64,000 nucleotides of DNA from Ruegeria_B marisflavi (GTDB lineage Bacteria; Pseudomonadota; Alphaproteobacteria; Rhodobacterales; Rhodobacteraceae): NCBI RefSeq assembly GCF_025673445.1, contig NZ_JAOVQN010000002.1, positions 1 to 64,000 on the forward strand, read 5' to 3'. Within the stretch, counting starts at the first letter, position 1; each line of letters opens with the position of its first letter. Under the pieces are notes generated by a model. It was not told where the DNA came from, did no database searches, and was given only the letters and a program-made list of their open reading frames with translations. Below are positions 50,393-59,632 of the stretch, one piece after another. Made by a program: the position numbers and the translations under genes.

Positions 50393-50898
50393 GCCAACCC
50401 TCGTAGATCGTGCGCGATCACCACGTCGTCCGGGTCTTCGCCGATGCCGTCGGGGTCGATCACCCCGCCCAGCCGCAGGCCCAGCGCGATAGAGCGCGCA
50501 TTGGCCGGGTCGATGATATTGGTCAGCCGGTCCCAGCCGAAATTGCGCCGCGCCCAGATCATCACCGCACGCGCCGCCTCGGCGGCGTATCCTTTGCCCT
50601 CGGCTTCGGGGATCACGAACCAGCCCAGTTCCGGGCCGGGATAGCCGTCGGGTTCGTAGATGCCCACCTCGCCCACATAGGCGCCGGTGTCGCGCCGCTC
50701 GACCCCAAAGGGACCATAGCCGCGCAGGGTCCAGATGCCGACGTCCGAGGCCCAGACACGCCAGGCGGCAGCGCGGCCCATCATGCCGCGTTCATGCACC
50801 GCGCGGGGCGAGGCAAAGAAGGCGGCCCAATGCTCGAAATCCTCAAGCTTGGGCGCACGCAGGATCAGGCGGTCGGTATGCAGGGTGGGGATGCTCAT
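50389..50898 (-). CDS. GNAT acetyltransferase, tandem copy 3
   Basis: 169 residues. It opens IPTLHTDRLILRAPKLEDFE and carries PEAEGKGYAAEAARAVMIWA and IDPANARSIALGLRLGG. It is the most diverged of the five: RAVHERGMMGRAAAWRVW replaces the RFVGGP substrate loop, so specificity probably differs. It has four-base overlaps on both sides. Confidence 0.85.
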   Translation of the reverse strand: MSIPTLHTDRLILRAPKLEDFEHWAAFFASPRAVHERGMMGRAAAWRVWASDVGIWTLRGYGPFGVERRDTGAYVGEVGIYEPDGYPGPELGWFVIPEAEGKGYAAEAARAVMIWARRNFGWDRLTNIIDPANARSIALGLRLGGVIDPDGIGEDPDDVVIAHDLRGLA

Positions 50899-51437
50899 GC
50901 CGCCCCCTCTGCCAGGTCGTCGGGGCCGGGGTGGCGATAGACATGTTCGGTGCTATGAGTGACGTTGTCATAGCTGCGCTCGAAACGCGCGCCCATACGC
51001 TCGGCCAGCGCGACCGAGCGGGCATTGCCCGGGATGATGTTGGAGCTGAGGGTTTCGAAGCCCAGCACCGCATAGGCATAGCGGCGCGCCTCTTCGGCGG
51101 CCTCGCGGGCATAACCCTTGCCCTCGGTACCGGCATACATGACCCAGCCCAGTTCCGGCTCGGGCCAGCCCTCGGGGCTCCAGATGCCGACAAAGCCCAC
51201 GGGTTCGCCCGCGCGGGTATCGACCATCCAGAAACCATAACCATGCAGCGCCCAATGGCCGATCAGGCTGGCAAACCAGCGCCAGGCTTCGTTGCGCGAC
51301 AGCGGGCCGCCAAAGCCCCAGCTGCGATCTGCATCGGCAAAGAAGGCCGCGACGTTTTCGAAATCGCGTGCTTCGGGTGCGCGCAGGATCAGGCGACGGG
51401 TCTTCAGGACGGGGATGTCGAGGGTGAGCACGGTCAT
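50895..51437 (-). CDS. GNAT acetyltransferase, tandem copy 4
   Basis: 180 residues from the ATG at 51437, which overlaps the stop of copy 5. It opens IPVLKTRRLILRAPEARDFE and contains FGGPLSRNEAWRWFASLIGH, GTEGKGYAREAAEEARRYAY and GNARSVALAERMGARFE. Strong resemblance to copy 5 in the WSPEGWPEPELGW strand suggests a recent duplication. Substrate unknown. Confidence 0.85.
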   Translation of the reverse strand: MTVLTLDIPVLKTRRLILRAPEARDFENVAAFFADADRSWGFGGPLSRNEAWRWFASLIGHWALHGYGFWMVDTRAGEPVGFVGIWSPEGWPEPELGWVMYAGTEGKGYAREAAEEARRYAYAVLGFETLSSNIIPGNARSVALAERMGARFERSYDNVTHSTEHVYRHPGPDDLAEGAA

Positions 51438-51976
51438 GCATAGGCCTCCATGCCGCCGTCCGAGACTTCGGAGGGGGCCGGGTGGCGCCAGATTTCCAGT
51501 TGGCCAAAGCGTTCGTGCCGGAACATGCCGTCCGGGGTCGCGCCCAGGCGCTGGGCGACGCGGGCCGAGGCATCGTTGCCGATGGCCACCAGGCTGATCG
51601 CGGTTTGCCAACCCAGAACGTCATAGGCATAGTCGCGGGCGGCGCTGGCGGCCTCGGTTGCATATCCCTTGCCCTCGAACCCGTTCATCAGGTCCCAGCC
51701 GATTTCCGGTTCGGGCCAGCCTTCGGGGTTCCACAGGCCCACGATGCCCGCCAGCTTGCCGGTTGCCGTTTCCTCGACCGCCCAGCGGCCATATCCGCGC
51801 AGGGGCCAATGCCCCAGTTCCACCGCCAGAAACCGCCATGCCTGTTCGCTTGTGGCCGGTCCGCCGACAAAGCGCGACCGGTCCGAGGCGTAGAACGCGG
51901 CAAACGCCGGGTAATCCCGGAGTTCGGGCGCGCGGAGCGTCAGGCGCGGGGTCGATATGGTGGGGATCGGGGTCAC
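51434..51976 (-). CDS. GNAT acetyltransferase, tandem copy 5
   Basis: 180 residues, the first of the array to be translated, starting one base after the ffh stop region. It contains ISTPRLTLRAPELRDYPAFA, RFVGGPATSEQAWRFLAVEL, NGFEGKGYATEAASAARDYA and GNDASARVAQRLGATPD. Its place right behind ffh implies transcription with the signal-recognition GTPase. Substrate unknown. Confidence 0.85.
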   Translation of the reverse strand: MTPIPTISTPRLTLRAPELRDYPAFAAFYASDRSRFVGGPATSEQAWRFLAVELGHWPLRGYGRWAVEETATGKLAGIVGLWNPEGWPEPEIGWDLMNGFEGKGYATEAASAARDYAYDVLGWQTAISLVAIGNDASARVAQRLGATPDGMFRHERFGQLEIWRHPAPSEVSDGGMEAYA

Positions 51977-51977
51977 G

Positions 51978-53483
51978 TCACTTCTTCTTGCCGAACCCGC
52001 TGAGGCCCGGCGGCAGGCCCATGCCGCCCAGACCCGGCATGCCGCCCTTGCCGCCCATCGCCTTGGCGGCAGCTTCGAGCGCCTTGGGGTCCATGCCCTT
52101 GGCCATCTCGGCCATGTCGGCAGGCGTGCCGCCCTTGCCGAACATGCCTTTCATGGCCTGTTTCAGCATGCCGCCCTTACCCATTTTGCCCATCTTCTTC
52201 ATCATGTCCGCCATTTGGCGGTGCATCTTCAGAAGCTTGTTGAGTTCGCTGACCTCCATCCCCGCACCGGCGGCGATCCGTTTCTTGCGGCTGGCCTGGA
52301 GCAAGGCGGGGTTGGCGCGTTCCTTCTTGGTCATCGACTGGATCAGCGCGATCTGCTGTTTCAGGATCTTGTCGTCGAGGCCTGCGGCATCCATCTGCTT
52401 GGCCATCTTGCCCATACCCGGCAGCATGCCCATCATGCCCTGCATGCCGCCCATCTGGATCATCTGCTCCAGCTGCATCTTGAGGTCGTTCATGTTGAAC
52501 TGACCCTTGGCCATACGCTTCATCATGCGCTCGGCCTGTTCCATCTCGATGGTTTCCTGGGCCTTTTCGACAAGCGCCACGATGTCGCCCATGCCCAGGA
52601 TGCGGCCGGCGATACGCTCGGGCTCGAAGGTTTCGAGCGCGTCCATCTTCTCGCCCAGACCGACAAAGCGGATCGGCTTGCCGGTCACCGCGCGCATGGA
52701 CAGAGCGGCACCGCCGCGCCCGTCGCCGTCCATCCGGGTCAGCACCACGCCCGAGATGCCGAATTTGGCGTCGAACTCCTCGGCCACCTCGACGGCGACC
52801 TGACCGGTCAGGCCATCGACCACCAGCAGGGTTTCGCGTGGGGTGACGACGTTGCGGACATCCTCGACCTCCTGCATCAGCACCTGGTCGATATGCAGGC
52901 GCCCGGCGGTGTCGAGCATGTAGACGTCATAGCCGCCCATCATCGCCTGTTGCTTGGCGCGCTTGGCGATATCCACGGGTTTCTGGCCCGACACGATCGG
53001 CAGGGTATCGACCCCGATCTGCGCGCCAAGGACGGCCAGCTGGTCCATCGCCGCCGGGCGATAGACGTCGAGCGAGGCCATCAGCACCTTCTTGCCTTCG
53101 CGCTCTTTCAGGCGCTTGGCGAGCTTGGCGGTGGTTGTGGTCTTGCCGCCACCCTGAAGACCGACCATCAGGATCGGCGCGGGTGGATTGTCGATCTTGA
53201 GCTTGCCCGGGTCTTCCTCGCCGCGCAGCACGTCGACCAGCGCGTCATGCACGATCTTGACGACCTGCTGGCCGGGCGTGATCGACTTGGTCACGGCCTG
53301 GCCGGTGGCCTTGTCCTGCACCGCCTTGACGAAGTCACGCGCCACCGGCAGCGAGACGTCGGCCTCGAGCAGCGCGACGCGCACCTCGCGCAGGGCGGTC
53401 TTGACGTCTTCCTCGCTCAGCGCGCCCTGCTTGGTCAGGCGGTCGAAGACGCCAGAGAGGCGTTCGGACAGATTTTCAAACAT
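51978..53483 (-). CDS. ffh: Signal recognition particle protein Ffh
   Basis: 501 residues from the ATG at 53483. N domain: MFENLSERLSGVFDRLTKQG. GTPase G1: LMVGLQGGGKTTTTAKLAKR near 100-120, then DVYRPAAMDQL, LDTAGRLHID and LTRMDGDGRGGAAL. The Met-rich M domain from about 325 binds 4.5S RNA and signal sequences (MGGMQGMMGMLPGMGKMAKQ, with SGxxxxxVxxL replaced by GAGMEVSELNKLLKMHRQM). It targets nascent membrane proteins to FtsY. It heads the minus-strand run of five GNAT genes and the chorismate mutase. Confidence 0.96.
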   Translation of the reverse strand: MFENLSERLSGVFDRLTKQGALSEEDVKTALREVRVALLEADVSLPVARDFVKAVQDKATGQAVTKSITPGQQVVKIVHDALVDVLRGEEDPGKLKIDNPPAPILMVGLQGGGKTTTTAKLAKRLKEREGKKVLMASLDVYRPAAMDQLAVLGAQIGVDTLPIVSGQKPVDIAKRAKQQAMMGGYDVYMLDTAGRLHIDQVLMQEVEDVRNVVTPRETLLVVDGLTGQVAVEVAEEFDAKFGISGVVLTRMDGDGRGGAALSMRAVTGKPIRFVGLGEKMDALETFEPERIAGRILGMGDIVALVEKAQETIEMEQAERMMKRMAKGQFNMNDLKMQLEQMIQMGGMQGMMGMLPGMGKMAKQMDAAGLDDKILKQQIALIQSMTKKERANPALLQASRKKRIAAGAGMEVSELNKLLKMHRQMADMMKKMGKMGKGGMLKQAMKGMFGKGGTPADMAEMAKGMDPKALEAAAKAMGGKGGMPGLGGMGLPPGLSGFGKKK

Positions 53484-53740
53484 GACTCTCCGGCTCCTTT
53501 GCCTGTTGCGGTCGCGCCCCCAAGGTAGGAAGCGATGGTTCAATACACAATCGCCTCCACGGGCGTAACACGCTGGTGGAGGGCGATCCCTGAACATATC
53601 AAGGGACCGGAAGGTCTGACGCTTCCGGGTGTTTGGGGGCAGGTAACCGCGTATGGCGGGCGAGTCAAGTCCGGCGCTGTTTTTATGGCCGGTTTTGGGG
53701 TAATCTATCGCGCAGGATCGACGTGCAGAGGGGGTGCGCG

Positions 53741-54631
53741 ATGAACCGGATGATGCCAGAGAGGGTGGCCGACTATGTCGGGCCGGTCACCAACACCGAC
53801 GTGTGGGCCGATTTCACTATTCGGGCCGATGACATATTCGTCTGCACTCCGCCCAAATGCGGCACCACCTGGACCCAGACCCTGGTGCGCATGCTGCTGA
53901 CCGGGCAGGCCGATCCTGCGGTCTATAACAACAGCGTGTCGCCCTGGCTCGATTGCGGGTTTCGCGACAGGGCGGCCCAGGTCGCGCTACTGGAGGCGCA
54001 GGAGCACCGGCGCTGCATCAAGACCCATACGCCGCTGGACGGGATCACCTACGATCCGCACGCCGTCTATCTGGTCGTTCACCGGCACCCGGTCGATGTG
54101 CATTTCTCCTTTCGCGACCATGTGTTGAACATGAAGGACGATTGGCTGTCCTACATGGTCGAGGGAACGGTCAGCGAGGCGTTTGCGCGGTTCGTCGATT
54201 TCCCCGCAACCCCGACCGGCACCGACGACCTGACGCTGGCCTCGGTCGTTCATCATTTCCAGTCGTTCTGGGCGTTTCGTGACCTGCCCAATATTCACTT
54301 CTTGCACTACGCGGAGCTGAGCCGTGACCTGCCCGGGCAGATCCGGCGGCTGGCGCGGATCCTGGGGATCGATGTCACGCCTGAGGCGGTTGCCGATCTC
54401 GCGGCGGCGGGCAGTTTTTCCACGATGAAGGCCAATGCCAAGAAGCAATCCGAAGAACCGGGTTTCCAGAGCGTGTTTCGCGACCCGGCCCAGTTCTTTT
54501 CCACCGGAACCGGCAACAAGTGGGAGGGACGGTTGAACGCCGCAGACATGCAGCGCTATGGCGACCGGGCGAATGTACTTTTGGCGCCGGAGGAACGGAT
54601 GTGGCTGGAGACCGGCAGGCGGAACGGTTGA
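53741..54631 (+). CDS. Sulfotransferase family protein
   Basis: 296 residues from the ATG at 53741 (GAGGGGG upstream). The PAPS-binding loop FVCTPPKCGTTWTQTLVRML (about 34-53) and the 3'-phosphate motif VVHRHPVDVHFSFRDH (about 111-126) are complete, and GNKWEGRLN near the end is the usual closing loop. It is a cytosolic sulfotransferase-like enzyme (Sulfotransfer_1 type) that moves sulfate from PAPS to an alcohol or amine. The acceptor is unknown. It is divergent from ffh. Confidence 0.88.
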   Translation: MNRMMPERVADYVGPVTNTDVWADFTIRADDIFVCTPPKCGTTWTQTLVRMLLTGQADPAVYNNSVSPWLDCGFRDRAAQVALLEAQEHRRCIKTHTPLDGITYDPHAVYLVVHRHPVDVHFSFRDHVLNMKDDWLSYMVEGTVSEAFARFVDFPATPTGTDDLTLASVVHHFQSFWAFRDLPNIHFLHYAELSRDLPGQIRRLARILGIDVTPEAVADLAAAGSFSTMKANAKKQSEEPGFQSVFRDPAQFFSTGTGNKWEGRLNAADMQRYGDRANVLLAPEERMWLETGRRNG

Positions 54632-54691
54632 ACTTGCCGCTGGTCCTGATAGGGAGGGCCGGAAGTTCGACCGCAGAAAGGACCCGCCCGC

Positions 54692-55222
54692 ATGGATGCC
54701 TCGTCGATCTATCAGGACACGCTGCCGGTCTCGTCGGATGCGCTGTTGGCGCGACTTGCCGACTGGGGCCTGCCTTATCGCTACTACGAACATTCGCCCC
54801 TGCGCACTGTCGACGATTCCAAGGCGATCGAAGATCAGTTGATGGTGCCCGGAGAAAATGCGCTCAGGATCAAGAACCTCTATCTGCGTGACAAGAAAAA
54901 GCGCAACTACCTGGTGACGCTGGAGCAGGATCGCGAGATCGACCTCAAGGCGCTGGGCGGTGCGCTGGGGGTGGGCAACCTTTCCTTTGGTTCGGCCGAC
55001 CGGCTGTTGGAGAACCTCGGTATCCGGCCCGGCGCGGTCAGTCCGATGGCGATGATCACCGGCGTCCCGCAGGGCGTGCGCTTCTTCATGGACAGGGCGG
55101 CGCAGCTGGCCGAGGTGATCTATATGCACCCGTTGGTCAACGACCGTACCATCGCCATGGCGCGCGGCGACCTGCTTGCCTTCCTCGACCGCATCGGCTG
55201 CGAGATTGTCTGGCTCGACTGA
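54692..55222 (+). CDS. proX: Prolyl-tRNA editing protein ProX (YbaK family)
   Basis: 176 residues. LRIKNLYLRDKKKRNYLVTL (about 56-75) with its Lys and GALGVGNLSFGSADRLLENL are hallmarks of the ProX/ProXp-Ala deacylase group. It hydrolyses Ala-tRNA(Pro) mischarged by ProRS. The symbol is used in the editing sense, not for the glycine-betaine binding protein. It is convergent with the Sua5-type gene. Confidence 0.87.
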   Translation: MDASSIYQDTLPVSSDALLARLADWGLPYRYYEHSPLRTVDDSKAIEDQLMVPGENALRIKNLYLRDKKKRNYLVTLEQDREIDLKALGGALGVGNLSFGSADRLLENLGIRPGAVSPMAMITGVPQGVRFFMDRAAQLAEVIYMHPLVNDRTIAMARGDLLAFLDRIGCEIVWLD

Positions 55223-55228
55223 GACCTG

Positions 55229-55281
55229 CTGCTTCTTTCTGGTCGAAAATACTCCGGGGGTCTGGGGGCTGGCCCCCAGCC
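55229..55281. repeat. Dispersed Rhodobacteraceae-type intergenic repeat with hairpin
   Basis: cttctttctggtcgaaaata is followed by ctccgggggt and then the stem ctggggg (55262-55268) with cccccag (55273-55279). On the minus strand this reads CCCCGGAGTATTTTC, a motif I recall seeing many times between genes in Rhodobacter and Roseobacter genomes. It fills the 65-bp gap between two convergent genes and may act as a bidirectional terminator. Confidence 0.55.
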
Positions 55282-55287
55282 TGCGCC

Positions 55288-56238
<951 letters not shown>

Positions 56239-56361
56239 GGCTGGTGACGCGGCGTTTTGGTTGCTTGCCAGACGGCTCTGGATAGGTAATCGGACAAGCC
56301 TTGATACATACCGTTGCCGCTGCGGCTTGCCAAGCCGACACGAAACACCCGAGGGGATCCC

Positions 56362-58065
56362 ATGCCGTACCGTTCGCCCGTAACCGACTATACCTTCCTG
56401 CTCAATCACGTCGTGGGCTATGACCGGGTCTGCGCCACCGAGACCTTTGCCGAGGCGGGCGCGGACATGGTCGAGGCGATCCTGACCGAGGCGGGCCGGA
56501 TGTGTGACGAGGTGATGGCGCCCTTGCAGCGGGGCGGCGACCTGAACCCGGCACGGCTGGAAAACGGGGTGCTGCGTACCTCGCCCGGCTTCGCCGATGG
56601 CTGGAAGGCCATATCCGAAGGCGGCTGGATCGGCATGAGCGGCAATCCCGAGCATGGCGGCATGGGCCTGCCGATGACGGTGACGACGGCGGTGAACGAG
56701 ATGATGAGCGGTGCCTGCCTGTCGCTGCAACTGGCGCCGTTGATGAGCCAGGGCCAGATCGAGGCGCTGGAGCATCATGCCAGCGACGCGATCAAGGAGC
56801 TTTATCTGCCCAAGCTGATCTCGGGCGAGTGGTCGGGCACGATGAACCTGACCGAACCGCAGGCCGGGTCGGATGTGGGCGCGCTGAGTTCAAAGGCCGA
56901 GCCCAATGGCGACGGCACCTATGCGGTCACCGGTCAGAAGATCTTCATCAGCTGGGGCGACAACGATTTCTGTGACAATGTCTGCCACCTGGTGCTGGCA
57001 CGGCTGCCCGATGGGGTGCCGGGGACCAAGGGCATTTCGCTGTTTCTGGTGCCGCGCAACCTGCCGGATGAGAATGGCAATGCGGGCGTGGCCAACAGCC
57101 TCAAGGTGGTGTCGCTGGAGCACAAGATGGGCCTGCACGGCTCTCCCACCTGCGTGATGCAATATGACGGAGCAACTGGCTGGCTGGTGGGCGAGGAACA
57201 TGGCGGCATGGCGGCCATGTTCACGATGATGAATAATGCGCGTCTGGGTGTGGGCGGGCAGGGTGTCGGCGTGGCCGAGGCCGCCTGGCAGCATGCGCTG
57301 GCCTATGCGATGGAGCGCAAGCAGGGCAAGTCTGCCTCGGGCACCATCGTCGATCATGCCGATGTACGCCGGATGCTGATGAGCATGAAGGCCGATGTCT
57401 TTGCCGCCCGCGCCATCCTGATGGCCTGCGCCGTCGCCATTGACATGGGCAATGCCACCGGATCGGCCGAATGGAAGGCGCGTGCCGCCTTCCTGACGCC
57501 GATCGCCAAGGCGTTTGGCACAGATACCGGTATCTCGGTCTCGGAAACCGGGGTGCAGGTGCATGGCGGCATGGGCTTCATCGAGGAAACGGGGGCCGCG
57601 CAATTCTACCGCGATGTGCGGGTGACCGCGATTTACGAAGGCACCAACGGCATTCAGGCGATGGACCTTGTCGCGCGCAAGATGATGGATGGGGGCGAGG
57701 CGGCATCCCGGCTGCTCGACGAGATCGAGGCGCATGCCGAAGGCGCCCGCGCGCAACTGCCGGAACTGGCCGGGCCGGTCTGGGAGGCCAGCGAAACCCT
57801 GCGTGAGGCCACCGAATGGCTGGTGGGCCAGGGCGACATGACCGAACGCTTTGCCGGTGCGGTACCCTATCTGCGGGCCTTTGCCCGGGTTCTGGGCGCG
57901 CATTACCACCTGGCCGCGGCGCTGGCCGACAAGGGCGGCGCGCGCGAGAAGCTGGCGCGGTTCTACATCAACGCGCTGCTGCCCGAGCATGACAGCCTGC
58001 TGGTGCAGGCGCGCAACGGCGCGGGCGATCTCTACGCGCTCGACCTCGACGAACTGGCGGCGTGA
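56362..58065 (+). CDS. Acyl-CoA dehydrogenase, long (DmdC/AidB-like) form
   Basis: 567 residues from the ATG at 56362 (GAGGGGA upstream). Flavin-site motifs are MNLTEPQAGSDVGAL (about 166-180), KIFISWGDND and GVQVHGGMGFIEETGAAQFY. The catalytic Glu is in AIYEGTNGIQAMDLV. At over 560 residues with an N-terminal helical extension (YRSPVTDYTFLLNHVVGYDR) it belongs to the long group that includes 3-methylmercaptopropionyl-CoA dehydrogenase. The substrate cannot be fixed. The MBL gene follows with a one-base overlap. Confidence 0.88.
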   Translation: MPYRSPVTDYTFLLNHVVGYDRVCATETFAEAGADMVEAILTEAGRMCDEVMAPLQRGGDLNPARLENGVLRTSPGFADGWKAISEGGWIGMSGNPEHGGMGLPMTVTTAVNEMMSGACLSLQLAPLMSQGQIEALEHHASDAIKELYLPKLISGEWSGTMNLTEPQAGSDVGALSSKAEPNGDGTYAVTGQKIFISWGDNDFCDNVCHLVLARLPDGVPGTKGISLFLVPRNLPDENGNAGVANSLKVVSLEHKMGLHGSPTCVMQYDGATGWLVGEEHGGMAAMFTMMNNARLGVGGQGVGVAEAAWQHALAYAMERKQGKSASGTIVDHADVRRMLMSMKADVFAARAILMACAVAIDMGNATGSAEWKARAAFLTPIAKAFGTDTGISVSETGVQVHGGMGFIEETGAAQFYRDVRVTAIYEGTNGIQAMDLVARKMMDGGEAASRLLDEIEAHAEGARAQLPELAGPVWEASETLREATEWLVGQGDMTERFAGAVPYLRAFARVLGAHYHLAAALADKGGAREKLARFYINALLPEHDSLLVQARNGAGDLYALDLDELAA

Positions 58066-59111
58066 TGGACCGGGCGCCGGGGCTGGCGATGCGTTACCCG
58101 TGGGACGAGCCGCCCGCGCACGGTACGGCGATAGAGATCGCCGAGGGCGTGTTGTGGATGCGGTTGCCGCTGCCGATGAAGCTGGACCATGTGAACGTCT
58201 ATGCGCTGGATGACGGCGATGGCTGGACGGTGATCGACACCGGGTTTTCGTCAAAGAAGACCCGCGCCATCTGGCAGACGCTGATCGACGGGCCGCTGGC
58301 GGGCAAACCTGTGCGCCGCGTGGTGGCAACCCATCATCACCCTGATCACATCGGCAATGTGGGCTGGTTCCAGTCGGAACTCGGCGCCGAGTTGGTCACC
58401 ACCCGCACCGCTTGGCTGTTTGCGCGGATGCTGACGCTTGATGTGCAGGAGACCTGGCCCGAGGAAACGCTCGATTATTACCGCAGCGCAGGCATGGCGC
58501 CCGAGGTGCTGGCCAAGCGGATGGCCGAGCGGCCGTTCAACTTTGCCGACATGGTCTATCCGATGCCCCTGGGGTTCACCCGGATCAAGCAGGGTGACGT
58601 GTTCCGCATGGGCGGGCGCGATTGGGACGTGCATATGGGCAATGGCCATGCACCCGAACATGCGACCTTCTGGAGCCGAGACGACAATCTGGTGATCACC
58701 GGCGACCAGATCCTCAGTTCGATCAGCCCCAATATCGGGGTCTATGCCACCGAGCCGCTGGCCGACCCGCTGGCCGACTGGCTGGAAACCTGCGAGCGGC
58801 TGGCGCCGCTGGCCCGGCCTGAGCATCTGGCGCTGGGCGGGCACAAGCTGCCGTTTACCGGTTTGCCGATCCGGATGCGGCAGCTGATCGACAACCACCA
58901 CGGCGCGCTGACGCGGCTGCTGAACCATCTGGACACGCCCAAGGCGGCGTCCGAATGCTTTGCGCCGCTCTTCAAGCGCACCATCGGCGAGGGCGAATAC
59001 GGGCTGGCGCTGGTTGAAGCGGTGGCGCATGTGAACCATCTCTACCATACTGGGGACGTGATCCGGACCCGCCGCGCGGACGGGGCCTGGCTCTACCAGC
59101 GCAAGGGGTGA
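58065..59111 (+). CDS. MBL-fold metallohydrolase
   Basis: 348 residues from the ATG at 58065 that overlaps the dehydrogenase stop (TGATG); a GTG one codon earlier is possible. Here the zinc motif is complete: VATHHHPDHIGNVGWF (about 87-102), GHAPEHATFW with the His, ITGDQILSSISP with the Asp, and a late His in LGGHKLPFTGL. Coupling to an acyl-CoA dehydrogenase suggests thioester hydrolysis, as for other small MBL enzymes beside beta-oxidation genes. That is inference. Confidence 0.87.
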   Translation: MDRAPGLAMRYPWDEPPAHGTAIEIAEGVLWMRLPLPMKLDHVNVYALDDGDGWTVIDTGFSSKKTRAIWQTLIDGPLAGKPVRRVVATHHHPDHIGNVGWFQSELGAELVTTRTAWLFARMLTLDVQETWPEETLDYYRSAGMAPEVLAKRMAERPFNFADMVYPMPLGFTRIKQGDVFRMGGRDWDVHMGNGHAPEHATFWSRDDNLVITGDQILSSISPNIGVYATEPLADPLADWLETCERLAPLARPEHLALGGHKLPFTGLPIRMRQLIDNHHGALTRLLNHLDTPKAASECFAPLFKRTIGEGEYGLALVEAVAHVNHLYHTGDVIRTRRADGAWLYQRKG

Positions 59112-59114
59112 GAG

Positions 59115-59573
59115 ATGGAAAACAAGATCGAAACTTCGGCCGAATATGCCGAGGCTGAGGCGATGCCGCGTTGTCACGAGGTGCATGCGGACCCCGACAG
59201 CGAGCCATGCGAACCCGTGGTGCCCGAGACGTTGCAGCGCCCCACAACCGGCAAGAGCTCGGCGCAATGGGCTTATGAGCGGCTGATCATCTACATCCAG
59301 AACTTTGAAAAGCAGCTCGACGCCACGCAAGAGGTCGCCATGGGCTTTGTCGGTGGTGGGGTCGGTGTGCTCAGGATTCAGGGTATGGGCTATTTCGACC
59401 CGGATATGGTGACCTTTTACGGCGTCGACGAGGCCGGCGCGCGCACCCAGTTGGTGCAACATGTCAGCCAGCTGAACGTGACGCTGCGTGCGATGCCGGC
59501 GGTGGCGCGGGACGAACCGGCGCATCGCATCGGCTTTCGTTTGGCGGCGGATCTGGAGAGCAAGCCGGAATAA
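59115..59573 (+). CDS. DUF6173-type conserved protein
   Basis: 152 residues, ATG at 59115, three bases after the MBL stop. The first 45 residues are acidic and probably disordered. The rest (SSAQWAYERLIIYIQNFEKQ, then LDATQEVAMGFVGGGVGVLR, then TFYGVDEAGARTQLVQHVSQ) is a compact domain I know as a Rhodobacterales-restricted family of unknown function. No catalytic pattern or membrane segment is visible. It is co-transcribed with the MBL gene. Confidence 0.78.
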   Translation: MENKIETSAEYAEAEAMPRCHEVHADPDSEPCEPVVPETLQRPTTGKSSAQWAYERLIIYIQNFEKQLDATQEVAMGFVGGGVGVLRIQGMGYFDPDMVTFYGVDEAGARTQLVQHVSQLNVTLRAMPAVARDEPAHRIGFRLAADLESKPE

Positions 59574-59605
59574 GCTTGCCAGATGGGCAGTTGCGCCGTT
59601 CAATA

Positions 59606-59622
59606 CCCGCAATTATTGCGGG
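59606..59622 (+). promoter_or_regulatory. Hairpin overlapping the ribosome site of the GDPD gene
   Basis: cccgcaa (59606-59612) pairs perfectly with ttgcggg (59616-59622) around a 3-nt loop. The last three G are also the first bases of the GGGAG ribosome site (59620-59624) of the GTG start at 59633, so the fold would partly hide it. Confidence 0.45.
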
Positions 59623-59632
59623 AGATTGAGCC

